Assembly (NCBI GenBank): GCA_036674765.1
Contig: JARVKI010000004.1
Coordinates: 806,001-870,000 of the forward strand
Direction of reading: 5' to 3'
Length of the DNA stretch: 64,000 nucleotides
Origin: Seiridium cupressi
Lineage: Eukaryota > Ascomycota > Sordariomycetes > Amphisphaeriales > Sporocadaceae
The notes beneath the pieces were generated by a model. The model worked only from the letters and a program-made list of their open reading frames with translations, was not told the origin of the DNA and made no database searches. The position numbers were made by a program, and so were the translations under genes. Positions within the stretch are counted from its first letter, which is position 1, and each line of letters opens with the position of its first letter. Positions 45,752-56,373 of the stretch are shown in pieces.

Positions 45752-47365
45752 ATGACTACAATGGTATGTCCTGGTCTTCCTCTATCTTCTCTCGGTTCCC
45801 TTTTTGTTTTTGGACGAGGTCCTTGCTTGCTGCATGGGATCGTCGGACCTATTTTCCTGTCGAACAAAGTGGGTGTGCTCGCTCTCCGGCCGTGTCGACT
45901 ACTCCACCTTACTGATTTACGGGACGAACGACCTCACCGCTTCTCGCCGTTTTCGGAGTGCACAACTTCTTCCCAGCAGCTAACCGATGATCTCTAGGAT
46001 CTCCGCGTCGGTAATAAGTACCGCATCGGCCGAAAGATCGGATCTGGGTCTTTCGGTGATATTTACCTCGGCACCAACATCATCTCCGGTGAGGAGATTG
46101 CCATCAAGTTGGAGAGCGTCAAGGCCAAGCACCCCCAGCTCGAATATGAGGCTCGAGTCTACAAATCCCTGGCTGGTGGTGTTGGAATTCCCTTCGTCCG
46201 CTGGTTCGGTACCGAGTGCGACTACAATGCCATGGTGCTTGATCTTCTCGGCCCCAGTCTGGAGGATCTATTCAACTTCTGCAACCGCAAATTCTCGCTC
46301 AAGACAGTCCTCTTGCTGGCCGATCAACTGATCTCGCGTATCGAGTACATTCACGCTAAATCCTTCATCCACCGTGATATCAAGCCCGACAACTTCCTGA
46401 TGGGCATTGGCAAGCGTGGCAACCAGGTTAACGTGATTGATTTTGGTTTGGCCAAGAAGTACAGGGACCCGAAGACTCACTTCCACATCCCTTACAGAGA
46501 GAACAAGAACCTGACTGGTACTGCTCGTTACGCTTCCATCAATACTCATCTTGGTGTTGGTACGTTACCTCTTCAATCTTGATTATTACTCGTGGTTCCC
46601 ACCAAGCTAATACTAAGCAGAGCAATCACGCCGCGATGACATGGAGTCTCTTGGTTATGTCATGCTGTACTTCTGCCGTGGCTCTTTGCCCTGGCAGGGA
46701 CTGAAGGCTGCTACCAAGAAGCAGAAGTACGACCGCATCATGGAGAAGAAGATGACTACTCCCACCGAGGTTCTTTGCCGCGGTTTCCCCAACGAGTTCG
46801 CCATCTACCTCAACTACACTCGATCCCTTCGGTTCGACGACAAGCCGGACTACAGCTATCTCCGCAAGATCTTCCGGGATCTCTTTGTCCGCGAGGGCTT
46901 CCAGTACGACTATGTCTTCGACTGGACCGTCTACAAGTACCAGAAGAACGCCCAGGCTATCGCCCAGGCTGCTGGCCAGCAGGCCGGTGGTGACGATGAC
47001 GACAAGGCCCGCGCCAGCCGCACCAACGCGGCCACTGCTGGACAACCTTCGTCTGCTAAGCCCAATGCCATTCCCAGCTCTCGCCGCAAGGTGATTGAGC
47101 GTGGCGCCCCTGGCGTTGACACTCCGGACACCAATCGTGCCGTTGGTGGAAGCGATAGGATGTGAGTGTCTCGCCAGCCCAGCCCTGTACAGCCTCCGAA
47201 TTCCTTGTAAGGAATCACTTTTCCTTCGCGTTTAGTGTGCTTCTCAAACGCTGGCCGAGGGGACCTGCTGACACATTTGCTGACTCAGTTTACGGTAATA
47301 GGCTGCGCTCAGCTTCCAAAGGACAAGGCTCGGGATTCGCATCTACATCGTACCGCCCTAAATGA
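45752..47365 (+). CDS. ck1: Casein kinase 1 (delta/epsilon-type, Hhp1/CK-1a homologue)
   Basis: A Ser/Thr kinase acting in DNA repair, trafficking, cell cycle and, in Neurospora, the circadian clock. Four exons: 45752-45763 (12 nt, MTTM), 45998-46559, 46621-47161 and 47302-47365 (392 aa). Seen: glycine loop [10 protein letters not shown], catalytic Lys41 (IAIKLES), catalytic loop [15 protein letters not shown] in [13 protein letters not shown], and the CK1 signature [18 protein letters not shown] and INTHLGVEQSRRDD, the latter spanning intron 2. The C-terminal tail is Gln/Ala/Asp-rich, then RAVGGSDRM. The last 64-nt exon adds [20 protein letters not shown]. If the last intron is retained, the frame stops one codon after the Met, giving 372 aa. 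The kinase core is complete. Confidence 0.95.
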
Positions 47366-49511
47366 TTTCGAGATTGGCAGCACGCTTTTGTCTACCGCGC
47401 CATCCTGGACTTTGAAGTACTCGATTACATGACGACCAGCACGGACGCACCCCCGGACTCTTCGTAGATTACTGGACCTCTCTACTCTGCCATTGGCATC
47501 AAGGAAGAACCCGAAGCATTCACCCGATTTATTGACTGAATGTTCGACTCGTCCTTGAACGCTACCGTAGCGGCGAAGAGGCATGCTACGAGACCAACTC
47601 TTTTCATATCATATGGACCGCTTTCCTACCGTTCTGCGATGAATTCTCTACGACTGCATAATCTGGCTCGGATGTCACGGACCTTCAGAAAACGCCGATG
47701 GGGCTTTTCCGAGGTAATCTGGAGATGATCTGAACGGCATGCCCGGCGCTTTGGATCGAGCAAAGCGCTTGTTCATCAGATGTGCTTGTCGACGATGAAA
47801 AAACTCGATTGTAAAGGTAGCCCATGCGAGCCTTGCAACGAGTCAGATCTGGAGCTCAACCATGCAGACTTGGATCATGACCCATCATGATCGCGAGACT
47901 GCTGGGCCATCGTTGCGATGCGTCAGCCTTCCTAATGTGGACACTTTGTTTTTGGTTTCTTTCTTTTCTTCTAGTCAGGGTTCTTGCATCAGGGGAGGCA
48001 TAATTGGCGGAAGGATATGACACGGCCACCAGAGAGGGCGTCATAGATCACTGCAATCCCACACACTGTGACGACTCCTCGCAACATGTAAATACCGTAT
48101 TCCGCTTACACACGTGCGGAGAGTGGGCAGTCAGCTGTATGGTTCTGCGGGTGGTCTTTCAGAGGCTACCCAAGGTACGGCATGGGTGTATGCGCCAGCG
48201 CTTAATCAGTGGCAGAGGACGTGGTTCGTGAAAGTCCATGTTGATGTTGCGGGTTTCTTTGGTGATACCACTGCCTACTCAGGATCCTTGCGTTGACATC
48301 ATGGTCACTGTCATGCCCAGCTGGCTTTTGGCCTGAAGACTCGGTTGAGAAAGGCGTCTGCCGCCCCTCGCCGTTAGGCAGTTGACCAGGAGCGCCCTTT
48401 GTACACGATGACATCAGGCAAGAACAGACCAACTAGTTTCCCAGAAATCAATTTTTTGCCCTTAAACATATTTCCATCTCAATTAGTGACACTGGTTGCT
48501 GCTACCTAAATATGTTCGATCAGCCAGTGCCTCGCCTTGCTTGGCCGCCATCATACCGCTTATCTTTGGGCGGATGGAGCTATCCCGGAGCGGTCCAAGT
48601 CGACAGGCTGTTCCCGTCACATGGCCCGTCACCGCTCCGGCGCAGGCAACATCTGACCTAGTGCATAAGAAAATGTCACTCAGTCTTTTACAAAGATAAT
48701 GTAAGTCTAATCTTCGAAGTAATATAAAGTCCGCATAAACGCATTTCGTCGAGCTTTTTTTTCCGTTCATGCCTGTCACCTTTTGAGAGCCCCGAATGAA
48801 GCGCAGTCACTGTGACCACTCTCACCGTATCTTGGATTGTATAGGACCCAGAAGTGGCGAGGAAGACCGGGCGATCGATGTAATCTGCAGTTCCGCACTT
48901 CTCTATATACGTATGTGGCTCTTCGACACTTGTTCTCGACGCTCTGTATGTAGTGTCCCTCCCTACCTAGTGACCACACTGGCTTTTGACTAGAAGGTGC
49001 TCGAAAATGCAGGTGGACTATTGCTAGACCTACTGCAAACGGCATCCCGAAATTTGGTCGATCGATCGATCGAACATAGCACATCACTGTAAGGTAGTTA
49101 CCTGCGTGTTCGCTGTGCCCACGTGAGAACGTCGAATGCGCCTACAAGGCACCAGACCACCACTGATTTTCTCCTCAAAGGTACATGTACATTGTAGGCT
49201 TGGCTAGGCCCTTGCCCCTCATTTCCGCAAAAGGTTTGGCTCGGATCACTGAAAGCGGGAGGAAAAGTTCCCCTGCTACTGACCCCTGCATCACGTTCAG
49301 TACGTCACGTCACCCAACCATCGACTGGGCTGCGTGACCTGATCTGCCTTTGGATGCTCAAGGCGGTCTGCATCACCAACAGTATTTCGCCCATTGGACG
49401 CAGGGGTCTGAGCTCGTTCCCGGGGTTTTCTTTTGGCTGCTTTGGCTGCTTTGGTTCCTGTTTGGGGTTTGTTCTGGAAAGCTGCGATCTGCAATATTAG
49501 GTCTCGTCAAC
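47366..49511. other. Intergenic, about 2.1 kb
   Basis: It holds the CK1 3' end and the promoter of the 5-phosphatase gene. A short TCGA-type tandem repeat lies at about 49061-49077. Open frames (48483-48779 minus, 48776-49087 minus) show no domain. No gene is supported. Confidence 0.4.
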
Positions 49512-51013
49512 ATGAGCCAGACAACCACGGGCAGCCCGCCCACAGTGGACCTGTTCTACCTCACCTTCAATGCTGGAAAGGCGTTCATATCGAGTTCGGT
49601 ATTTGCGAAGCACATATACAATGCGTTCAAAGAGAGTGCCAGGGGAGTTGACTCGCTTCCAGAGCTGGTCGCATTGTAAGCCGATCCTTCATTTTACATT
49701 CTTGCAGACAGGCGACTTGGCTGACAATGGCATCTGTTTCTAGTTCCTTGCAGGAGACGTCTCCTCTTGCCGATGCATTTCGAGGTCCTTACTTTATGAA
49801 CCCATACTTCTCGTGCTACGAATCAGCTCTGAACCTGGCAGCCGCCCGGTACATCGCCGACGAGGAACGCGAGCATCGGCCCAAAGACACCCCGTACACC
49901 CTGGTGAAGACAAGCAACGTCAGTATGACCGGCATCATGCTGTTTGCCAGAGACCCCGCCGCCCTGAGCAACATCAAGGCGGCCGAGGTGGGATTTGGAG
50001 CTGGCGATATGGCAAACAAGGGTGCAGTTGGCCTGCGCCTGAACTTCAGCAAGGATTCAAAGGTGACGGAGCTCACCTTTGTAAGTACGCATCTTGCTGC
50101 CATGGAATGGAATCTGGAACGTCGAAACAAGAACTGGGCCAGTCTGGTCAGCGGGCTAGTCTTCGACAATCCCAGAAACATTGTCGACAGGGACCAAGCG
50201 AACCATGGCCGCAACAGCGAGGCCCAGCCATTACTATTTCACCCTGACACAGAGAAGCAACTTCACGACATCAGCATATACAAGCCTGGAAGCCACCTCT
50301 TCGTGGCCGGGGATCTGAACTACCGCCTGTCAAAGACATCGCCGCCCTCAGATGCCGTGTTCCCTGCCATGGATTCTGACAGCGTCGACTACTATCCACG
50401 GTTTCTATCCCGTGATCAGCTGATGGCCGAGCGACGTGCTGGCCGTACTCTACACGGACTTTCGGAGGCGTCTATCCGGTTTCCACCCACATATAAGCTC
50501 GACATATCCAAGACCCAGGGGGATGGGTCGACACCCACCCTGGCTCGTATTGCCAAAGCCGCAGAAGAAGACGAGGAAGTCGAGTGGACGTTTGCGACAC
50601 ATCGATGGCCTGGTTGGTGCGATCGAGTTTTGTATCTTGATGTCCCTGGGTGGGTAGATCCCCATCCCGACAAGCAAATCAAAGTCATGGCATACAATTG
50701 TTTGCCTGCCGTCCGGACCAGCGATCATCGCGCGGTCTACCTGCGTGCACAAGTTCCAGTGCTTTCCTCTCAAGAGCTTACACCACCTGATAACGTCGAA
50801 CATCTAACGCCAGACGGATTAGTCGATCCACGCATCAAACTTCCAGTGGCAATCGAGCCCGACGCTTGGGAGCACAGAGAAGCTGTGAAGAAGTGGGAGT
50901 ATATCATCGGTTGGAGTTTAGCCATGGCACAGTCGAAGCAGAGCATCATCATCGTCACGACTGTGCTACTGGTCGGCCTGAGCGCCTGGTGGTTTACTCC
51001 TCGATCTTCCTAG
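49512..51013 (+). CDS. inp54: Inositol polyphosphate 5-phosphatase, INP54-type, tail-anchored
   Basis: It removes the 5-phosphate of PI(4,5)P2. Two exons, 49512-49675 and 49744-51013 (477 aa); the 68-nt intron runs GTAAGC to TTCTAG. The start MSQTTTGSPP leads into DLFYLTFNAGK, the first conserved motif of the family. Catalytic motifs: ANKGAVGLRL, VSTHLAAMEWNLERRNK, FVAGDLNYRLS, RWPGWCDRVLYL and TSDHRAVYL. The last 25 residues are hydrophobic (SIIIVTTVLLVGLSAWWF) and followed by only five residues, a tail anchor. Yeast Inp54 is likewise tail-anchored in the ER, so the same location and role in limiting PI(4,5)P2 and secretion are likely. There is no Sac1 or proline-rich domain, as expected for this small type. 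Confidence 0.92.
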
Positions 51014-52867
51014 TCAGAATGCTTGAAGCGGAAGTCTCGCGGGTGACTCTCCTGGCTCAACTGGCACAGATAGGTGGCTCTTGTCCATACAATTTGTATG
51101 CACACAGCTCGAGATCAGGTATAGAATTACATCGGAGAGGCGAATTGGGATTAATGGGCATTCAGCTTGTATTATACCCTTTATGCAAGCTTTCTTTTCA
51201 GCGTTGGTTTATACTAGACGGAATAACGAATATACACGAATATATGGATTGCGAGATTGGCGGTAGAGGTGGAGCATTAGTTATAGTGGCCTAGTTCTTG
51301 GCCTTGTGAGATTTCACAGGGCAGGTGGGCGATAAGCAGCGTTAGACTCAAAAACCACGATAGCGTTTTTCAACCATGGGTAAGTGCAGTTGGTCTTTCT
51401 ACATCATTACGCCTTAACTTCTGTCATGTTTTCTTCACAACTGTGCTCGCAATGAAATTACAATATCTCATGGCTGTACCCATAGTGTCAACGTGCAATG
51501 TATGCCTCGATCATTTGAAGAACTTCCTCCGAGCTGCTCTGACCATCATGATTCCCAGCTGAATGACTGGGATCTATGTGCTCTTACAAAACTCCAATTC
51601 TTTTTGTCCAATCTCGCAAAGACTCAGAAATGGGTTCTCGGTCCCGCTCTCATCAAAAGCAACTCACCTACCTCGAAGTTGTCTCACTATGACATCCAGT
51701 GGCGACCCGGTAGGTGTAGTTCCCGCGAGGCGATTTGTTTGAAGGGGGGTTGACTGCGATCTCAAGATTTGGTGAGAGCAAGTCAATCCTATGATTCAGG
51801 CAAGTTCTTAGCTTCAAGAGAGTGGAAGGAGACAGAGATCAAAGTTGGTTCCCAAGGCCGGCAGCTAGTGATGTCGTGGGCGGCGGCAATCTAAGACACC
51901 ACGAGTACCTTGGAGGTGTTGAGTCTGTTGGCGCAGAAGACGGCAGTGTCGCCATTGGAGGCTCATCGCCGGGTCCACATCGAGGTCGACCCCGAGCTTC
52001 GTCAGTTTCTTCAAGACCAATGTATGACCTACATGGTTTCCCCTTCTTGTATCTTTTTGCATATTGGTCTGTCCATCTGCAACCTGCTAGTTAGATACGT
52101 TCCTCTCTCGTAAACACCATACATCTCCACGTTGCCCATGCGCTCGGCGTTGTCCCGTCTCGACTGAGCCGACTTCCTAGGTACATCCTTCTCAGTCCCA
52201 TTCGACCTTTCTGGATCTTTGCATGGACCGGCAACTTCTTTGTCACCATTACTAGGCCATACTGCGCGAGTCTTGAATGAATGAGTTCCGGTCCTGAATT
52301 TGTGAAAGGGCAGCACCACTTCATGACCTGGCACCCTCGGTATCGCCATGACCATGGAGACCAGCCTGCAAAAGGTAGAGCTTGCCACTAGAATTTATGA
52401 CACTACTATCCAAGCTCAGATCCAAATGCGAATACCAGGTATTTCATCTGGTGCTGCTCTCTGCCGTAGGATGACCGATTGGAACCACGAGGGTTTAAGA
52501 TATCTTGACCATGTATAACCATGCTATTGCTGAGGCTATGTACAGAAAGATACTTACGCCCCTAGGCAGAAGCCATCAACGTAGCGTTTCAATCCGCCAT
52601 CAGACCATACTGCCGTATCCTAAAATTCGCCTAGATCCCCAGCACTTCCCAAGTGCCTCTCCTGCCTCCATACCAAGGCACGAGATCCCGCTCTTCCGCT
52701 CTTATTTATAATACAGTTTTCCGCCACAGAGCCTTGAATGCTAAATCTATCATAAAGACATTAGTACTATACACGATTTGGTATTAATGGGACCAATCAT
52801 AAATCATGCTGACAGCGAGAATATACACCGTAAGGTGAAGTCAGACAGATGACCCAGACTCAAGGCG
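51014..52867. other. Intergenic, about 1.85 kb
   Basis: It holds the 3' ends of the phosphatase and PKA genes, which converge. A possible gene remnant is listed separately at 51493-52113. A 119-codon minus-strand frame at 52029-52388 has no ATG start at its 5' end and no domain. No other gene is supported. Confidence 0.35.
51493..52113 (+). pseudogene. Possible multi-exon gene remnant
   Basis: A plausible coding stretch begins near 51493 (QCMPRSFEELPPSCSDHHDS and DLCALTKLQFFLSNLAKTQK) and reaches a donor-like GTAGGTG after IQWRPG. Further on, WKETEIKVGSQGRQL and then SPLEAHRRVHIEVDPELRQF look protein-like but are separated by an in-frame TAA near 51893. Either an intron is missed or the gene is broken. 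I do not recognise the family. Confidence 0.25.
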
Positions 52868-54184
52868 TTAGAAGCCCGAAAAGTAATGGTCATATTTTGT
52901 AGCCATGTCGTCCGTATAGGGATCACGCTTGCCATCGTCTTCGGGATATACGTCGAAGCACTGCGCGTCTCCTGGGAATCGAACGTGCGGTTGGATAGGC
53001 GGGCGGACTAGTCTGTTGAGGAGCGCCTCCCAGTCGATTTTCTCAAAGAAAGGATGCTCCTTCACTGCGGTCGAGTTGCCGCTAATGTTACCTAACCGGC
53101 GAGAACGATCCACTGTGCAGAGTGAGCGGATTATATGTTGCGCATGGTGAGAAACGGGGGGTTCGGCTGGAAACATGACGGGTTTCTCGACAATTCTGGT
53201 ATTGCATCAGTCATCAGAGAGGCCAGGATGCCGAGAAGATACATACTGCTTATAGATCTCAATCGGATTTTGGTGCCAGAATGGAGGATATCCAGTGAGG
53301 AATTCATATATCAGTATGCCCAATGCCCACCAGTCAACCGCCGTGGTGTGGCCCTTGTTCTGTATCACCTCGGGCGCAAGGTACTCGGGGGTGCCGCATA
53401 GAGTATATGTCTCGACGGGTTTGTCGTTTTTGTGGCCCAACCGTTTCGCGAAGCCGAAGTCTACCAGCTTGACGTGTCCCTGCGCGTCTAGAAGCAAGTT
53501 CTCGGGCTTCAAATCCCGATATGCCACCCCTCCTTGTTGCTCGTGCAGATACTCGAGGACCAGGACTATCTCGGCAGCGTAGAACTGGGCCCATTCCTCA
53601 GGGAAGCGCCTGTGCCTCCGCAGGTAACTGAACAATTCGCCTCCTGGAACATAATCCAGCACCATGTACAATGAGTCCCGGTCGGAAAAGGAAGCTATTA
53701 GTCGCGTGATGAAGGGGTGGCCAGCCACATCAGCCAGGATCTCGCGCTCGTGCCGGACATGGTCGATTTGTTTGAGTTTGATGACTTCGGTCTTCCGCAG
53801 GATTTTGAGGGCGAAGACCTGGTCGTTTTTCTGCTCATCTGAGGCAGACGCTGGGCGCACGAGACAGACGCGCGCAAAAGTGCCTTTGTAAAGTTGAAAT
53901 GCGCCTTAGTGATAATGAACTGCAGCAGTGGAAATCCCGCTATGACTCGGTCGGGGCCAAGACTTACCCGTTCCCAACGTCCGCACCACCTTGAAGTCAT
54001 CGGGCCTCAGCTGCGCATGTTGCACTGGCGGTTGCGACGGATTGCTGTTCGCATTTGCGATTACTTCAATCCCGGCTCTCTCGTCTCCCGGGCCCCCTCC
54101 ATTCGCATGCTCCATGTTCAGAGCATTCGCGTCTGCGGTCCGACCGGTTGGAATGGGAGTCGGCTGGGTTGCGACAGCAGCCAT
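52868..54184 (-). CDS. pkaC2: cAMP-dependent protein kinase catalytic subunit (second-type, PkaC2/PRKX-like)
   Basis: Three exons: 54184-53968, 53883-53247 and 53195-52868 (393 aa). Seen: glycine loop LGTGTFARV (spans intron 1), Lys99 in FALKIL, catalytic loop YRDLKPENLLLD, DFG in LVDFGFAKRLG, activation segment YTLCGTPEYLAPEVI, then VDWWALGILIYEFLTGYPPFW. The AGC tail has CFDVYPED and ends YFSGF, the FxxF motif that docks back on the N lobe in PKA. The N-terminal 65 residues are disordered. The HQNPIEIYKQIVEKPVMFP segment and the YPED tail resemble the minor fungal catalytic subunit (PkaC2, CPK2) and animal PRKX more than the major one. It should be held inactive by the regulatory subunit until cAMP binds. 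Confidence 0.9.
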
Positions 54185-56373
54185 GCCCAGCGAGATTGAC
54201 AAGGATACACCAGCGGGGATGTGATTCGGTATGTTCGTTCGACAGTGCACTCGAGCAGTCACTCTCCTCCCGTCGAAAATCTCTTGTTTGTGAGTTTCGG
54301 ACGGAGACCCAGTCCACAATTACATCAATCAACTCGTCGGTTGTTGCCAGTGGAGTCTGCTGGCTGCGCTGGGCTCGGGCTAGGTAATGACAGGCGTTTC
54401 GGCCGGGGGAGGGGGTGTAAGACGCACTGCGGCGCATCAGGGCAGGTGCAGGTCCGGTTGGGCTCACGATGAGGCTCCTGGATCGTGGTCGCGGGGCGGC
54501 GCCTGTTTACATGGAAACACACACAGGTTGGGACTTTGTTCTGGTTTCCCTTCGTCTCGGTCGCCCCTTTCTATGAGGCGGAAAACTCTATGGCGCAGAA
54601 GGTCTGGACTGACATCAATGCGACCGGTCCCAACGTCGAGGATCGCGCGGGCTCTAAGGTCAAGTGCCGCCGCCCCGGTCTTATCGTGGGCGTATGACGT
54701 TACTACTGCAGAACACATCTTTTGCACCTTCCCACTTCAACGCACCTGGGTCCGTCTGCCACCTGGACCTGGAACTTTTTGGCGCGGGCGGCCAAGTGGA
54801 GGCCACCCCTGTCGCCTGTTCAGCGCTTCGCGACCGCCTGTCGTGTCCTGTCTTGTGCTGTCGCTAGGTCGGCGTTTTACCTTATTTTTAGGGGCCCCGC
54901 ACCCGCTGCTGAATAAACACTGAACGTGACTGCTTGCAGGATCACGTTTTCTGTCCACGCCGTAGTCTGCATGTATCCTCAGCAGTATAGTGCGACCTGA
55001 TCCTCGGTCTTCTATACGATAACCGGCGGTGTGATGATTAGGGACGGTCATGTCCGCTACTCAGGTATACTGGGCCCGATTAAGAATTCTTTCCAAGAGG
55101 TCTTGCATACCACCACGGTCTCTTCTTACGCATCCACACGACTCTTAATTCACCGAATACATCCGATGGCTTGCCCTGCTTCCCCATATCGGAAATCGTG
55201 CAAACTCTTGACTCGTGCCTTGCCCCAATCCGGATTTTCTAGAAGCAAACTCGGCCAGAGGTGAGCATTTCACCTTACCTACAAGTTGTTAACCAACCTC
55301 GGTAACTCGGTAACTTGGCCATGGCTGCCGCTCTTCCGGAATAGGGGCAGCAGCCGCATATGGGAACCCGTGAGTCGTGAACCGGACATCGTGACTAGTC
55401 ATGACCTATTCCTACTATGTAGAACGGACCATAATTGTCCTAATGACAGCTTCAAGCCCAGGCGATGCCAAGCGCCCCAACCCGATATTACACTCCTACT
55501 AATTTTCCACTGCTTCAGCATCTAGAAGAGCCGTAGACTTTTCTAGAAGGATTCCTTTCATAGACGGCTTGTTGGCGTCGACATGACGGCGTATCTATCA
55601 TCCGAAGCCGCAGCGCAGCAGTACAAAGGACAGCTTCGAGAATCACTTGTCTGCGTAACTTGCCTTTGGAACAAACCGCCTCTCGCGAAATGATACAGTC
55701 ACAAAATATTGTAGTGGAAGCACGTATGTCCCTTGAAAGCTCAAGGCTCTGTCGTACTCTGTTTCCATGTCTATGAGGAAAGAGTATACACAGGTGCGTC
55801 CCATTTGCGAACGATCGCAGTTGTGGACAGCGTTGCGTTACCGTGTGCCTTTCTATTGTTCACTCCGCCATAGCCAATAGCACGTCGTGCCGCAAGAGTT
55901 GGTCTATCAGCGGCTCTTTGACCGTATTGGCCAATTCGGAGTGAGATGACTGACGGAGAACAAGTATGGAGAGTCTACAGGACATGGCCAAAGTATGCAT
56001 AATAATGAAATGCGCAAGGTCGAATGGCGGCTAGCTCCAGCCAAGCGGCCTTAGCTGGGGCCTTACGTTACAGTTGTGGCTGAAGCTGACCCCTGGATTC
56101 TCCCAGACGGGGCTGAGCTTCCCGCCCATGACAACCCCACGGTGAGCCTGGTGTGCTTGATCATCTTCAGCCGTGACATCGCGACCACGTCTCCGTCCCA
56201 AGCGTTTCTCCCTACCCTTGGATTGGTCCTGACCCCGAGCGACGAAACGACGATCACCGTAAACGGCCTTGCAGCAGGCGGCTTTCGGTGGCCGCAATCT
56301 AAGCTCCTAGCATACACCGCGATATGCTTTGACCGACGTCCTTGGACTTTCTCCAAGGTCACCAACCGACACC
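54185..56373. other. Divergent intergenic region, about 2.2 kb
   Basis: It lies between the starts of the PKA and Gyp2-like genes. The PKA-side part (54200-54900) is GC-rich and has open frames on both strands (178 codons at 54387-54923 plus), but without a domain or good starts. The remainder shows no coding signal. Both promoters must lie here. Confidence 0.4.

Noticed and set aside
46268..47045. Minus-strand frames opposite casein kinase 1
   Set aside because: They are antisense shadows of GC-biased codons in a clear kinase gene.
54387..54923. 178-codon plus-strand frame upstream of the PKA gene
   Set aside because: GC-rich promoter sequence; Arg/Ser/Gly/Pro-rich translation with no domain and no supporting splice structure.
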